Positions 9,201 to 15,688 of a DNA stretch of 32,532 nt are shown piece after piece. A model generated the notes under the pieces. It did not search any database. It had not been told where the DNA came from and saw only the letters and a program-made list of their open reading frames with translations. The DNA comes from Polyangiaceae bacterium (GTDB taxonomy: Bacteria > Myxococcota_A > Polyangia > Polyangiales > Polyangiaceae). Numbering within the stretch: position 1 is the first letter of the stretch; each line of letters opens with the position of its first letter. The translations under genes and the position numbers were made by a program. Location: contig JAICQL010000075.1 in assembly GCA_025937895.1 (NCBI GenBank), positions 1 to 32,532 of the forward strand. Reading direction: 5' to 3'.

Positions 9201-9716
9201 CGTCTCCGCCGGCGTCTGCACGCCCGGGTCCATGCGGATCAGGTACTTGATCTCCTCCGAGACGCGGCGGTTGATATCGACCAGAAAGTCCACCGTGCGC
9301 CGGCGCGAGCGGCTCAGGCTCTCGATGAACTCCTGCACGATGGGCTCACCGGGCTCGAGCTCGAGGAACGGGGTCAGCTCCTGCCGCAGCTTGGGCTCGT
9401 AGCGGAACGGATACTCATCGGCGCTCGGCTCCAGGAAGAAGTCGAACGGGCTGTACGCCTCCAGATCCGCGACCAGATCCACGGTCACCGTGAACTCGGG
9501 CGTGCGCTCCGGGATGACGACGCGCGCCAGGTAGTTGCCGTGTGGATCCTGCTGCCAGTTGAGGAAGTGCTGGCAAGGCTGGATGTCGAGCGAGTAGCGG
9601 TGGATCGGCGTGCGATTGTGCGGCGCCGGCCGCAGGCGGATCACCTGCGGGCCCAGGTTGATGGGCCGCTCGTAGCGGTAAATGGTCTTGTGTTCCAGGG
9701 CAACTCGAACAGCCAT
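6279..9716 (-). CDS. Large transglutaminase-like protein with DUF2126 region
   Basis: 1145 residues from the ATG at 9716, with GAGG 8 nt upstream. The N-terminal strand domain (MAVRVALEHKTIYRYERPI) is followed by a transglutaminase core with Cys180 (LRQGSCRDSAWLL), His229 (DLHAWCECYIPGAGW) and Asp245 (GLDPTS), an intact triad. From about residue 300 to the end is the DUF2126 region, which opens with LSVGGEPTFVS (327-337) and contains GGGNHLVLGG, the SEFCIDKLYSP motif and a C-terminal beta domain. This two-part architecture is a typical large form of ~1100 residues, found beside ATP-grasp/alpha-E genes. A Gly/Pro/Gln-rich insert near residues 590-640 is probably disordered. The DUF2126 function is unknown. 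First gene of a tight three-gene operon (17-bp gap, then 4-nt overlap). Confidence 0.92.
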   Translation of the reverse strand: MAVRVALEHKTIYRYERPINLGPQVIRLRPAPHNRTPIHRYSLDIQPCQHFLNWQQDPHGNYLARVVIPERTPEFTVTVDLVADLEAYSPFDFFLEPSADEYPFRYEPKLRQELTPFLELEPGEPIVQEFIESLSRSRRRTVDFLVDINRRVSEEIKYLIRMDPGVQTPAETLRLRQGSCRDSAWLLVQVLRSLGVAARFVSGYLIQLEPDQRPFEGPQGPEKDFTDLHAWCECYIPGAGWIGLDPTSGLFAAEGHIPLACTPKPGSAAPIDGLTEKAETEFSFSMHVSRIVDRPRITRPYTEEQWQQILALGERVDAALQAADVRLSVGGEPTFVSSRHADAPEWNTAALGGEKAALADRLLRRLFPLWGKGGFLHHGQGKWYPGEQLPRWAYSCYFRRDGGVLWQDPRWIAQSGVNYEHTVEHAERFARRLIENLGLRRHGLMPAYEDAWYYMWRERRLPTNVDPLDSRLDDELERQRLSRIFEQGLGSQVGWVLPLAYDGGWLSGDWFLRKQHCFLLPGDSAMGYRLPLDSQPWAAPADREGDLPRDPFAPLPRLEHGYQFPRPPRAEVELRVQPRRWEPPPSLSGGAHHRTPAAGPGGPGTAQQQRTAWDPFAAPAPGESGGGITRTALCVEAREGCLHVFMPPLNWLPAYLELVAAVEHTAQSLQLPVQLEGYPPPWDPQLGEFKLTPDPGVIEVNIPPTQSWQASVSQTEQLYEAARREELVAEKFEIDGTHVGSGGGNHLVLGGLRPEDSPFLRRPDVLGSLLRFWHNHPALSYLFAGRFIGPTSQAPRFDEAREDSTYEIEIALRELQRAAGSPASVPPWLVDRALRNLLIDVTGNTHRSEFCIDKLYSPDGPAGRLGLLEMRAFEMPPHERMSAVQQLLVRALLSVFWQKPYDVELVKWGTRLHDDFLLPFYVWADMQDVQRSLARWGHDLPLAWFQPHYEFRFPRYGEVTLDDTQLELRGALEPWLVLGEESTAGGQARYVDSSLERLQVQVQGWPEERYLLLCNRRRVPLQPTQQKGQYVAGVRFRAWQPPSCLHPMIGVHAPLHFDIYDKWSERSVAGCTYHVVHPGGRAAEDRPVNAAAAESRRLARFEVRGHSAGSFQPIELVAGGASHDASSWNGGVHPHFPRTLDLRRT

Positions 9717-10138
9717 CTTCAGTTCCTCATCTGCTCAGCACGCGCTGGTCGTAGTGCTTACGATCGAGCGAAGCCATGGGAATCTCCACGCCGAGCGCGC
9801 GCGGGGTTCGGGTGGCCCGATTCACCGCCGCCCGTCGAAAGAGCTTGCTTCGCAGCTTCGCCTGTCCACGACGACGGCAGGCGGCACGCCTCGGGGCCAG
9901 GGCTAGCTGCCACGCGCGAGCGGACAGGTCTTCACCCGAACCGGCGCTCGGCGCGGTGTGCTCGAGGTTTCGGCGGTGTTCCGCCGTGGGAATCACCCCT
10001 GGCGGCAGGGCGGCAGCGTGCCGATCCGGCGAGCAACTCGCGAGCCGGTTGATAATTGCCGCGCGGCCTCCACACCCACCTGACACGCGGCTCCGCCGTT
10101 CGCGGAGGCAGCCGTGCGAGCGATACAGGAGAATGATG
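9717..10138. other. Intergenic region, 422 bp, between divergent genes
   Basis: It lies between the start of the large transglutaminase gene (minus) and a lipoprotein gene (plus), so it should contain two divergent promoters. Frames cross it, but they have no recognisable domains. A minus-strand micro-frame of 16 codons (9775-9727, ending 10 bp before the transglutaminase start) might be a leader peptide but has no support beyond position. A small 6-bp hairpin (CGGCGG/CCGCCG) occurs near 9970-9985. Confidence 0.4.
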
Positions 10139-10993
10139 ATGCGGAAAACGATGGCACTGGTGGCGTTCGGAGCCTTGCTGGCCTCTCATCTGGTGGCGTG
10201 TGGCGAAGAACGAGAGCAGGGCTTCGTGCCCTACCAGCTGGGCCAGGCGCTGGTGATCGGCCCCGAGAAGGGTGGGACGGAAGCGGCGCTCGAGGAAGCG
10301 TGTGAGGCAGAGGCCGGTGAGGCCCCCTCCAGCGGAGCTTGCCAGACGGCCGTGGAGGAGTGCGGCCGCGAGGCGTTTGCGGAGGTGGTGCTCGACGAGA
10401 GCCGTGAGCTGCTCGATGTGGTCTGCTATCCCGGCAACGCCAGGGTGAAGGAGATCGGCACGGAGGCGGTGGTCAGCGCCGAAGCCGGCAACCACACGGT
10501 GCTGGTGCTGGACGACGTCGATGACGGCGCCGACGTGACCGGCGACGTGACCCTGACCGGCAACGGAGCCGTGGTCTGGGGCAGCGGCGCTGACGTGTCC
10601 GTGATCGGCGGCGATCTGAACGTCGACAAGAACAACGCCGTGCTGCGCGGCGTGCGCATCCAGGGAGATGTCACCATCAGCAAGAACAACGCCACCTTGG
10701 CCTTCTGCGAGATCGACGGCAACCTCACCATCCTCGGTAACAACGCCACCGTGGCCGAGTGCGTGGTACACGGGGAGGTCTCGATCGAGGGCAACAACGC
10801 GGTGTTCGTGCGCAATGAGCTGGGCAGCGAGACGAGCCTGTCGGGCAAGAACCTGAGCTGCAACGCCAACGTGGTGCTGGAGCAGCCCGCGGCAGAGTCG
10901 GAGAGCGACGCTTCTCCGGGCAACGACACGGAAGGCGATGCGGGCAGCGATGCACCGGCAGAGCCCCGGCCGGTGACCTGCAGCAACCGCTGA
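10139..10993 (+). CDS. Lipoprotein with ~18-residue beta-solenoid-like repeats
   Basis: 284 residues. Three consecutive ATGs (10133, 10136, 10139) follow AGGAG at 10127-10131; the third has the best spacing (7 nt). The signal peptide ends in LVAC (Cys21). A Cys- and acid-rich segment (about 45-100) is followed by about six tandem repeats at ~135-246. The clearest are GDVTISKNNATLAFCEID, GNLTILGNNATVAECVVH and GEVSIEGNNAVFVRNELG, each 18 residues with an Asn-Asn turn. This periodicity suggests a right-handed beta-helix or similar solenoid, resembling DUF3060-type domains. The tail is acidic and low-complexity. Ligand and function are unknown. It is transcribed against the surrounding ATP-grasp/transglutaminase genes and converges with the alpha-E gene, leaving only 6 bp between stop codons. 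Confidence 0.85.
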   Translation: MRKTMALVAFGALLASHLVACGEEREQGFVPYQLGQALVIGPEKGGTEAALEEACEAEAGEAPSSGACQTAVEECGREAFAEVVLDESRELLDVVCYPGNARVKEIGTEAVVSAEAGNHTVLVLDDVDDGADVTGDVTLTGNGAVVWGSGADVSVIGGDLNVDKNNAVLRGVRIQGDVTISKNNATLAFCEIDGNLTILGNNATVAECVVHGEVSIEGNNAVFVRNELGSETSLSGKNLSCNANVVLEQPAAESESDASPGNDTEGDAGSDAPAEPRPVTCSNR

Positions 10994-10999
10994 CCGCAG

Positions 11000-12070
11000 C
11001 TAGACGATGATGGCGCCCGGCGAGCTGGACTCGCCGGGTGCTTCCTCGCTGGGCCAGCTCTGGTGCTGGAACAGCGGGGGAGGCGGCGAGCTGGGGGGCG
11101 AGCTGGCAGGCAGTGGCTCATGGCCAAAGAAAGCAACGCCGATGGCGGAGCCCACGTCATTGAGCGAGCGCTGCAGCCCATCGATATACTGGTGCAGCCC
11201 CTGCTCCATCACGTCCTCGATGCTGGCGTAGCCGAGGTTGGCCTGCAGCCGCCCGAGCAGGCGCTCGGCGCGACTGGATGCCGAGCGCAGCGGCGTGCCG
11301 CTCACGGCGTGCAGGCTGAGCTGGGCCTCGCTGACGCAGTACAGGATGGAACGCGGAAACTGCCGGTTGAGCAGCAGGAAGCGCGCGACGTCTCGCGGCG
11401 CGGTGACGTGGTGGTGCTGGCGATACATCTGCAGGGCGCTGGCCGAGTTGAGCAGCGCGCCCCAGCCGGCTTGATCCACGGCCGCCGCAGCCGTGCCGGG
11501 TACGGCGTCAGCGGTGCTGGAGAGCGAGTAGTACTTCACGTCCAGGATGCGGCTGGTCTTGTCGGCGCGCTCCAGCAAGCGCCCGAGCCGCGCGAAGGAC
11601 CAGGCCTCACCGCGGCTCAGGGTGGCGTTCGTCACACCCTCGTAGTGGATGCCGCTGAGCTTCACCCGGCGCAGGAAATCCCCCATCTCGTTCACCCGAA
11701 AGGGCGCGCGGCTGGCCTGCTTGACCATCAGGTAGAACTCGTTCAGCTCCTGCCACATCTCGCGCGAGATGCTCTCGCGCACGCTGCGGGCGTTGTCGCG
11801 CGCCCGCGCCAGCGAGGAGACGATGCTGTTCGGGTAGGTGGGGTCGAACGTCAAGAACCAGGCCACCGCCTCGGCGCTGGTGTCTCCGTGGCTGCGGTCA
11901 AAGAGCTCGTGATCACCGGTGATCATCACCAGCGACCGCCAGCTCGGGCGCTGCCGGACGGGCGTCTCCAGGGTCAGGTTCAGGTGAACCTCGATGAAGC
12001 GGGCCACGTTCTCCGCGCGCTCCACGTAGCGGCTCGCCCAGTAGATGGCATCGGCGACTCGACTCAACAC
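11000..12070 (-). CDS. Stand-alone alpha-E domain protein (COG2307 type)
   Basis: 356 residues with a GTG start at 12070; GAAGG lies about 12 nt upstream. The opening MLSRVADAIYWASRYVERAENVARF is the signature of alpha-E proteins; the region to about 315 is wholly helical (for example RARDNARSVRESISREMW, and LGRLLERADKTSRILDVKYY). The last ~40 residues are Pro/Ser-rich and probably disordered. Alpha-E proteins accompany circularly permuted ATP-grasp enzymes and transglutaminase-like peptidases and are thought to assist the ligase; no catalytic role is proven. It follows the ATP-grasp gene by 41 bp on the same strand, so the two are probably co-transcribed. It is the split equivalent of the C-terminal half of the fusion protein at 3751-6261. 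Confidence 0.92.
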   Translation of the reverse strand: MLSRVADAIYWASRYVERAENVARFIEVHLNLTLETPVRQRPSWRSLVMITGDHELFDRSHGDTSAEAVAWFLTFDPTYPNSIVSSLARARDNARSVRESISREMWQELNEFYLMVKQASRAPFRVNEMGDFLRRVKLSGIHYEGVTNATLSRGEAWSFARLGRLLERADKTSRILDVKYYSLSSTADAVPGTAAAAVDQAGWGALLNSASALQMYRQHHHVTAPRDVARFLLLNRQFPRSILYCVSEAQLSLHAVSGTPLRSASSRAERLLGRLQANLGYASIEDVMEQGLHQYIDGLQRSLNDVGSAIGVAFFGHEPLPASSPPSSPPPPLFQHQSWPSEEAPGESSSPGAIIV

Positions 12071-12111
12071 GACGGTTTATCCCTTCTCACACCCAAGCTC
12101 GCCTGCTCGCG

Positions 12112-13572
12112 CTAGTCGGCCAGCACCCAGGTGTCTTTGCTGCCGCCGCCCTGAGAGGAGTTGACCACCAGGGAGCCGCGCTTCAGCGCCACCCGCGTGA
12201 GGCCGCCCGGCTGCACGTAGATCTCGCGGCCGTGCAGCGCGAAGGGACGCAGATCCACGTGGCGCGGCTCGAAGCGGCCGCCGATGATGGTCGGCACGCG
12301 CGAGAGCGAGAGCGTGGGCTGGGCGATGTAGCCGCGCGGGTTGGCGTTGATGCGCGCCTGAAACTCGCGCCGCTCCTCCGCGCTGGAGTGCGGGCCCACC
12401 AGCATGCCGTAGCCGCCCGCGCCATCCGTGGCCTTCACGACCAGCTCCTCCAGGTGGCACAGCACATAGCGCCGCTGCTCCTCATCACTGCACACGTACG
12501 TGGGCACGTTGCGCAGCAGCGGCTCCTCGCTCAGGTAGAAGCGGATCATCTTCTCCACGTAGGCGTACACGGCCTTGTCGTCGGCCACGCCCGTGCCGGG
12601 GGCGTTGGCCAGCGCCACCTTCTGATCCAGGTACACCTGCATCACGCCCGGGATGCCCAGCAGGGACTCGGGGCGGAACACCCGCGGATCCAGGTAGTCG
12701 TCACCGATGCGGCGGTAGATCACGTCCACCCGCTCCAGGCCGCGGGTCGTCTTCATCTGCACGTAGCCGCCGTCGACCACCAGATCTTGCGACTCGACCA
12801 GCTCCACCCCCATCTGTTGAGCCAGGAAGCAGTGCTCGTAGTACGCGCTGTTGTAGCGGCCCGGGGTCAGCACCACCACCCGCGGCTCGTCCACGCGGTC
12901 CAGCGCCAGAAAGCGCAGGGTCTCCAGCAGGCGCATGGGGTAGTCGTACACGTGGCGGATCGAGAGCTGCTCGAACAGCGCGGGGAAGGTGCGCTTGACC
13001 AGCTCGCGGTTCTCCAGCACGTAGCTCACGCCCGAGGGGCAGCGCAGGTTGTCCTCCAGCACGTAGAACTCGCCGTCCTTGTGCCTCACCAGGTCCGTGC
13101 CGGAGACATGGCACCAGATGCCCTGGGGCGGCTTCAGCCCCTTGCACTGCGGTCGATAGTCGGCGCAGGTCTCCAGCAGGTATTCGGGCAGGATGCCCTC
13201 GTGCACGATGCGCCGCTCACCGTAGACGTCCGCCAGGAACAGGTTCAGCGCCTCCAGGCGCTGCTTGATGCCGCGCTCCAGCCGCTGCCACTCCCGGGCG
13301 GTGAGCACCCGCGGGATGATGTCGAAAGGAAAGATGCGCTCGGAGCCGTCGCCGCCGTTCTCGCCGTTGAGGGTGAAGGTGATGCCCAGGTTCAGCAGGC
13401 TGTGCTCGGCGGCGCGCTGCCGTGCCTCCAGGTCGCCCGCCTCCAGGCCATCGATGCAGCGCACCAGCGCCTCCAGCCCCGCGCGCGGGCGCCCCGGCGC
13501 CCGGAACAGCTCGTCGTAGAACGGGCCATTTTCCGGGTCGTAACCGTCGAAATGCATCACGGGGGCGAGCAT
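12112..13572 (-). CDS. Circularly permuted type-2 ATP-grasp protein (COG2308 type), stand-alone
   Basis: 486 residues from the ATG at 13572; an ATG five codons later (13557) gives MHFDGYDPENGPFYDELF, closer to the usual N-terminus, and may be the true start. Neither has a clear ribosome-binding site. Family motifs are complete: EDNLRCPSG (173-181) and SYVLENR, the glycine-rich KATDGAGGYGM (380-390), DLRPFAL (440-446), PGGLTRVAL (455-463) and NSSQGGGSKDTWVL (471-484). ATP-grasp enzymes join carboxylates to amines through acyl-phosphate intermediates, so this is a likely peptide or amide ligase with unknown substrate. It is followed by the alpha-E gene (41 bp) and preceded by an FHA gene (62 bp) on the same strand, suggesting one operon. 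Confidence 0.92.
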   Translation of the reverse strand: MLAPVMHFDGYDPENGPFYDELFRAPGRPRAGLEALVRCIDGLEAGDLEARQRAAEHSLLNLGITFTLNGENGGDGSERIFPFDIIPRVLTAREWQRLERGIKQRLEALNLFLADVYGERRIVHEGILPEYLLETCADYRPQCKGLKPPQGIWCHVSGTDLVRHKDGEFYVLEDNLRCPSGVSYVLENRELVKRTFPALFEQLSIRHVYDYPMRLLETLRFLALDRVDEPRVVVLTPGRYNSAYYEHCFLAQQMGVELVESQDLVVDGGYVQMKTTRGLERVDVIYRRIGDDYLDPRVFRPESLLGIPGVMQVYLDQKVALANAPGTGVADDKAVYAYVEKMIRFYLSEEPLLRNVPTYVCSDEEQRRYVLCHLEELVVKATDGAGGYGMLVGPHSSAEERREFQARINANPRGYIAQPTLSLSRVPTIIGGRFEPRHVDLRPFALHGREIYVQPGGLTRVALKRGSLVVNSSQGGGSKDTWVLAD

Positions 13573-13634
13573 CCGCGGTGCGGCGCGCCCGCTGCATTGC
13601 GCGCATGTTGCAGCGCTGTATCAGCTGGACCGGC

Positions 13635-14168
13635 TCAGCGGCGCAGCAGGGGGGCCGCCGAGGCGATCGGCCGGATGCCGCGCAAGATCTCGTACAGACG
13701 CGCGGCGTCGACCAGCTCCAGGTCGAGCGCACCGAAGCTGATGATATCGCCCAGGTGCACCACCCGCGACGAGCCGGGCTCCATGCGCCGGTGGTTGTGG
13801 AAGGTGTAGTTCGAGGCCTTGTTGTCGCGCAGCGTCAATTGATTGGGCTGCACGATCAGGTGCGCGTGCACCTTCGAGACGAAGGCCAGACGAATCACCA
13901 CGTCACAGTTTGTGGCGCGGCCGATGGTGAGGCGGTCCGGATAGGGATTCTCCGGATTTTTCTTCACTGCCACGACCTGGCTCACCGCCGGCAATGGATC
14001 GAAGTTGAGCGACAGCGTGCGCGTCGCGTAGTCGATGTCCGGCTCGGACTGTCGTGGATCGCGCGACTGCTTGGCGTGCTTGTAGAAAAAGAGGTGTGGA
14101 TGGAGCTGCCGGAAGGCATCTGCATTCATCCCCCGCGCCTTGCGCAGGTATTCGCTCACATCCTCCAT
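13635..14168 (-). CDS. FHA domain protein
   Basis: 177 residues from the ATG at 14168 (MEDVSEYLRKARGMNADAF). The first ~50 residues are helical with a FYKHAK segment. The FHA domain spans about 60-155 and keeps the core phosphopeptide-binding residues: IGRATNCDVVI (82-92, Gly83-Arg84), VSKVHAHL (97-104, Ser98 and His101) and DNKASNYTFHNHRR (115-128), equivalent to the usual Asn-Gly-Thr-Phe loop. FHA domains read phosphothreonine, so the protein is probably a phosphorylation-dependent adaptor. It lies 62 bp upstream of the ATP-grasp gene and diverges from the pseudokinase gene at 14521, which suggests but does not show that it links kinase signalling to the ligase cluster. Confidence 0.9.
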   Translation of the reverse strand: MEDVSEYLRKARGMNADAFRQLHPHLFFYKHAKQSRDPRQSEPDIDYATRTLSLNFDPLPAVSQVVAVKKNPENPYPDRLTIGRATNCDVVIRLAFVSKVHAHLIVQPNQLTLRDNKASNYTFHNHRRMEPGSSRVVHLGDIISFGALDLELVDAARLYEILRGIRPIASAAPLLRR

Positions 14169-14520
14169 CGATCTCGCCGGTTTGCTTCGCCCGGAACAAT
14201 CGGGCGTCCTACTTCAGTCAAGAACGGCAGGACCTGCAGGAGCTGAAACGCAGACCCGAACCGCCGCCGGCCAAAGGACCCAGCACGTCTTCGGCCTCTT
14301 TCGTGCGGCTCCCGGGCATGAATCGCATTTCTGAAATATGGGCGTGCTCGCGCGCGGAACGCCAATCCCCTTCAGGGGTGAAAGCAACCGCGAGCGACGT
14401 CCCGATCCGCGACACGTCCTTGCTGGTGACTCGCGGTACGACTTGGAATCTGCGAAGCTCGCGCCACCCTGGTCGAGGTCCGAAGGACCTTCCAGCTTTT
14501 CTGGCTGAGACGGACCAACG
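14169..14520. other. Intergenic region, 352 bp, between divergent FHA and pseudokinase genes
   Basis: Open frames cross it on both strands but none has a plausible start, ribosome-binding site and recognisable domain. It is less GC-rich around 14325-14345. A 6-bp hairpin (CGCCCG 14188-14193, CGGGCG 14201-14206) lies 19 bp upstream of the FHA start. It should contain the promoters of both divergent genes, which I could not resolve. Confidence 0.4.
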
Positions 14521-15633
14521 ATGAGATCGACTAGCACCGGTTCCAGCCTGTTCGACGTGGTAAGCCGTCCCGTTCGTCTCACCTATCTGGGGGAGCCCGC
14601 GCGCCCGGGCAGGTGTAGCGCAGGAGCGCTGCTGGCGGAGCACTACGAGCTCGAGGAGCAGGACAGCTCGGGCGCCCCCGGTCGCTTCTGGCGGGCACGC
14701 CTGCTGCGCTCGCGCCGGCCCGTCACGGTGCAACTGCTGGATCCTGCGATCGTGGAGGACGCTGTGCTGATGGAGGCGTTCCTGCACGAGGTCAGTCTGG
14801 CTGCCGCCATCGTCCACCCCCACGTCGCGCGAGTGCTCGATTACGGGATCGATTACGAGCTGGAGGGGGGAGTCGCCTACCTGGTGCTCGACCGCCTGGC
14901 GGGGGAAACGCTCGGGCGCCGTCTGGAGCGGCAGGGTCGCCTGTCGCTGCCGGAGCTCGAGCGCACGCTGTCGCAGGCGGCGCTGGGGCTGCAGGCCTTG
15001 CATGACCGGGGCCTGGTCCATCGCCAGCTGGATCCATCACACCTGCTGCTCTCGGACGACTTCGAGAGCGGCAGCTTCCGGGCGGGTATCTTTACCAGCC
15101 ATGTTCAGCGAGATGGCCATGCTCAGCGAGATGGCCATGCTCAGTTCGATGCTCAGCGGGATTGCGGTCCAGTGGGCGTCGAGCTGGACGCTGGTGCTAC
15201 CACCCGGTTGCTGTTCGCGCTGGATGAGGCCTTTCGCGAGAGCCTGAGCCTGGTGCGCAAGCTCTCGCGCCAGCTGGCAGGCGCAGGCCCGGCGAGCAGC
15301 CCAGCCGCGGAGCGCCGCCGGGTAGAGGCGAGCGCGTACCAGAGCCCGGAGCAGCTGCTTGGCCAGGGCGGGGTCGATGCCCGGAGTGATCTCTGGTCGC
15401 TGGCCGTGATCACCTTCGAGGCGCTCACGGGTACGCCGGCTTTTGCTGGCGCCACCCTGGGTGAGCGACTGGTCCGGGTCTGTAGTGGTCAGCCCAGCGC
15501 TCCCCCCGCCGGGCTGCAGCTGCCTGCCGGTTTCGACGCCTGGTTCCAGCGCGGCGTCAGCAGGCAACCGAGCGAGCGCTTCAGCTCCGCCCGTGAGATG
15601 GCGGAGGCGTTTGCCCTTCTCGTGAGCGGCTGA
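14521..15633 (+). CDS. Ser/Thr kinase-fold protein lacking catalytic residues (pseudokinase)
   Basis: 370 residues from the ATG at 14521; no strong ribosome-binding site. The Hanks-type kinase fold is recognisable from about 40 to 370. The alpha-C Glu is present (HEVSLAAAIVHPHVARVLDYG, Glu90), as are the hinge (YLVLDRLAGETL), SPEQLLGQGG in place of APE, and SDLWSLAVITFEALTGTPAF (289-308). Key residues are replaced. The ATP-anchoring Lys is Gln71 (VTVQLLD). The HRD motif is HRQLDPSH (167-174), with Gln for the catalytic Asp, and Asp and His where Lys and Asn are expected. The DFG Asp-Phe is lost (FRAG). The P-loop is also degenerate. Residues ~194-214 contain a short repeat insert. Phosphotransfer is very unlikely, so it probably serves as a scaffold or regulator. 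No transmembrane segment is seen. It diverges from the FHA gene. Confidence 0.85.
   Translation: MRSTSTGSSLFDVVSRPVRLTYLGEPARPGRCSAGALLAEHYELEEQDSSGAPGRFWRARLLRSRRPVTVQLLDPAIVEDAVLMEAFLHEVSLAAAIVHPHVARVLDYGIDYELEGGVAYLVLDRLAGETLGRRLERQGRLSLPELERTLSQAALGLQALHDRGLVHRQLDPSHLLLSDDFESGSFRAGIFTSHVQRDGHAQRDGHAQFDAQRDCGPVGVELDAGATTRLLFALDEAFRESLSLVRKLSRQLAGAGPASSPAAERRRVEASAYQSPEQLLGQGGVDARSDLWSLAVITFEALTGTPAFAGATLGERLVRVCSGQPSAPPAGLQLPAGFDAWFQRGVSRQPSERFSSAREMAEAFALLVSG
15103..15162 (+). repeat. Short tandem repeat inside the pseudokinase activation-loop region
   Basis: Two 18-bp units (15103-15120 and 15121-15138; G[T/C]TCAGCGAGATGGCCAT, differing at one base) are followed by two 12-bp derivatives (15139-15150 and 15151-15162). 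Translated they give VQRDGHAQRDGHAQFDAQRD. The repeat sits where the DFG/activation segment should be, and looks like slippage-derived expansion. Confidence 0.85.
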
Positions 15634-15688
15634 AGCGAGCGACGGCACGAGCTTGCTCCGGCGCGAGCGTATTCCGGAACACGCATAC

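Noticed and set aside
7389..10052. Plus-strand 887-codon open frame
   Set aside because: Antisense shadow of the large transglutaminase/DUF2126 gene, rich in Arg, Ala, Gln and His without motifs; typical of high-GC antisense frames.
9776..10138. N-terminal extension of the beta-solenoid lipoprotein
   Set aside because: The frame continues upstream, but AGGAG at 10127-10131 and a clean lipoprotein signal peptide fix the start near 10139; the upstream translation is Arg-rich and featureless.
12232..13809. Plus-strand 525-codon open frame
   Set aside because: Antisense to the ATP-grasp gene, whose motifs are unambiguous; the frame is His/Val/Gln/Arg-rich without domains.
14218..15021. Minus-strand open frame crossing the pseudokinase gene and the intergenic region
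   Set aside because: Part of it (14218-14460) reads somewhat like protein, but it has no start with a ribosome-binding site in the free interval and no recognisable family; over half is antisense to the kinase-fold gene.
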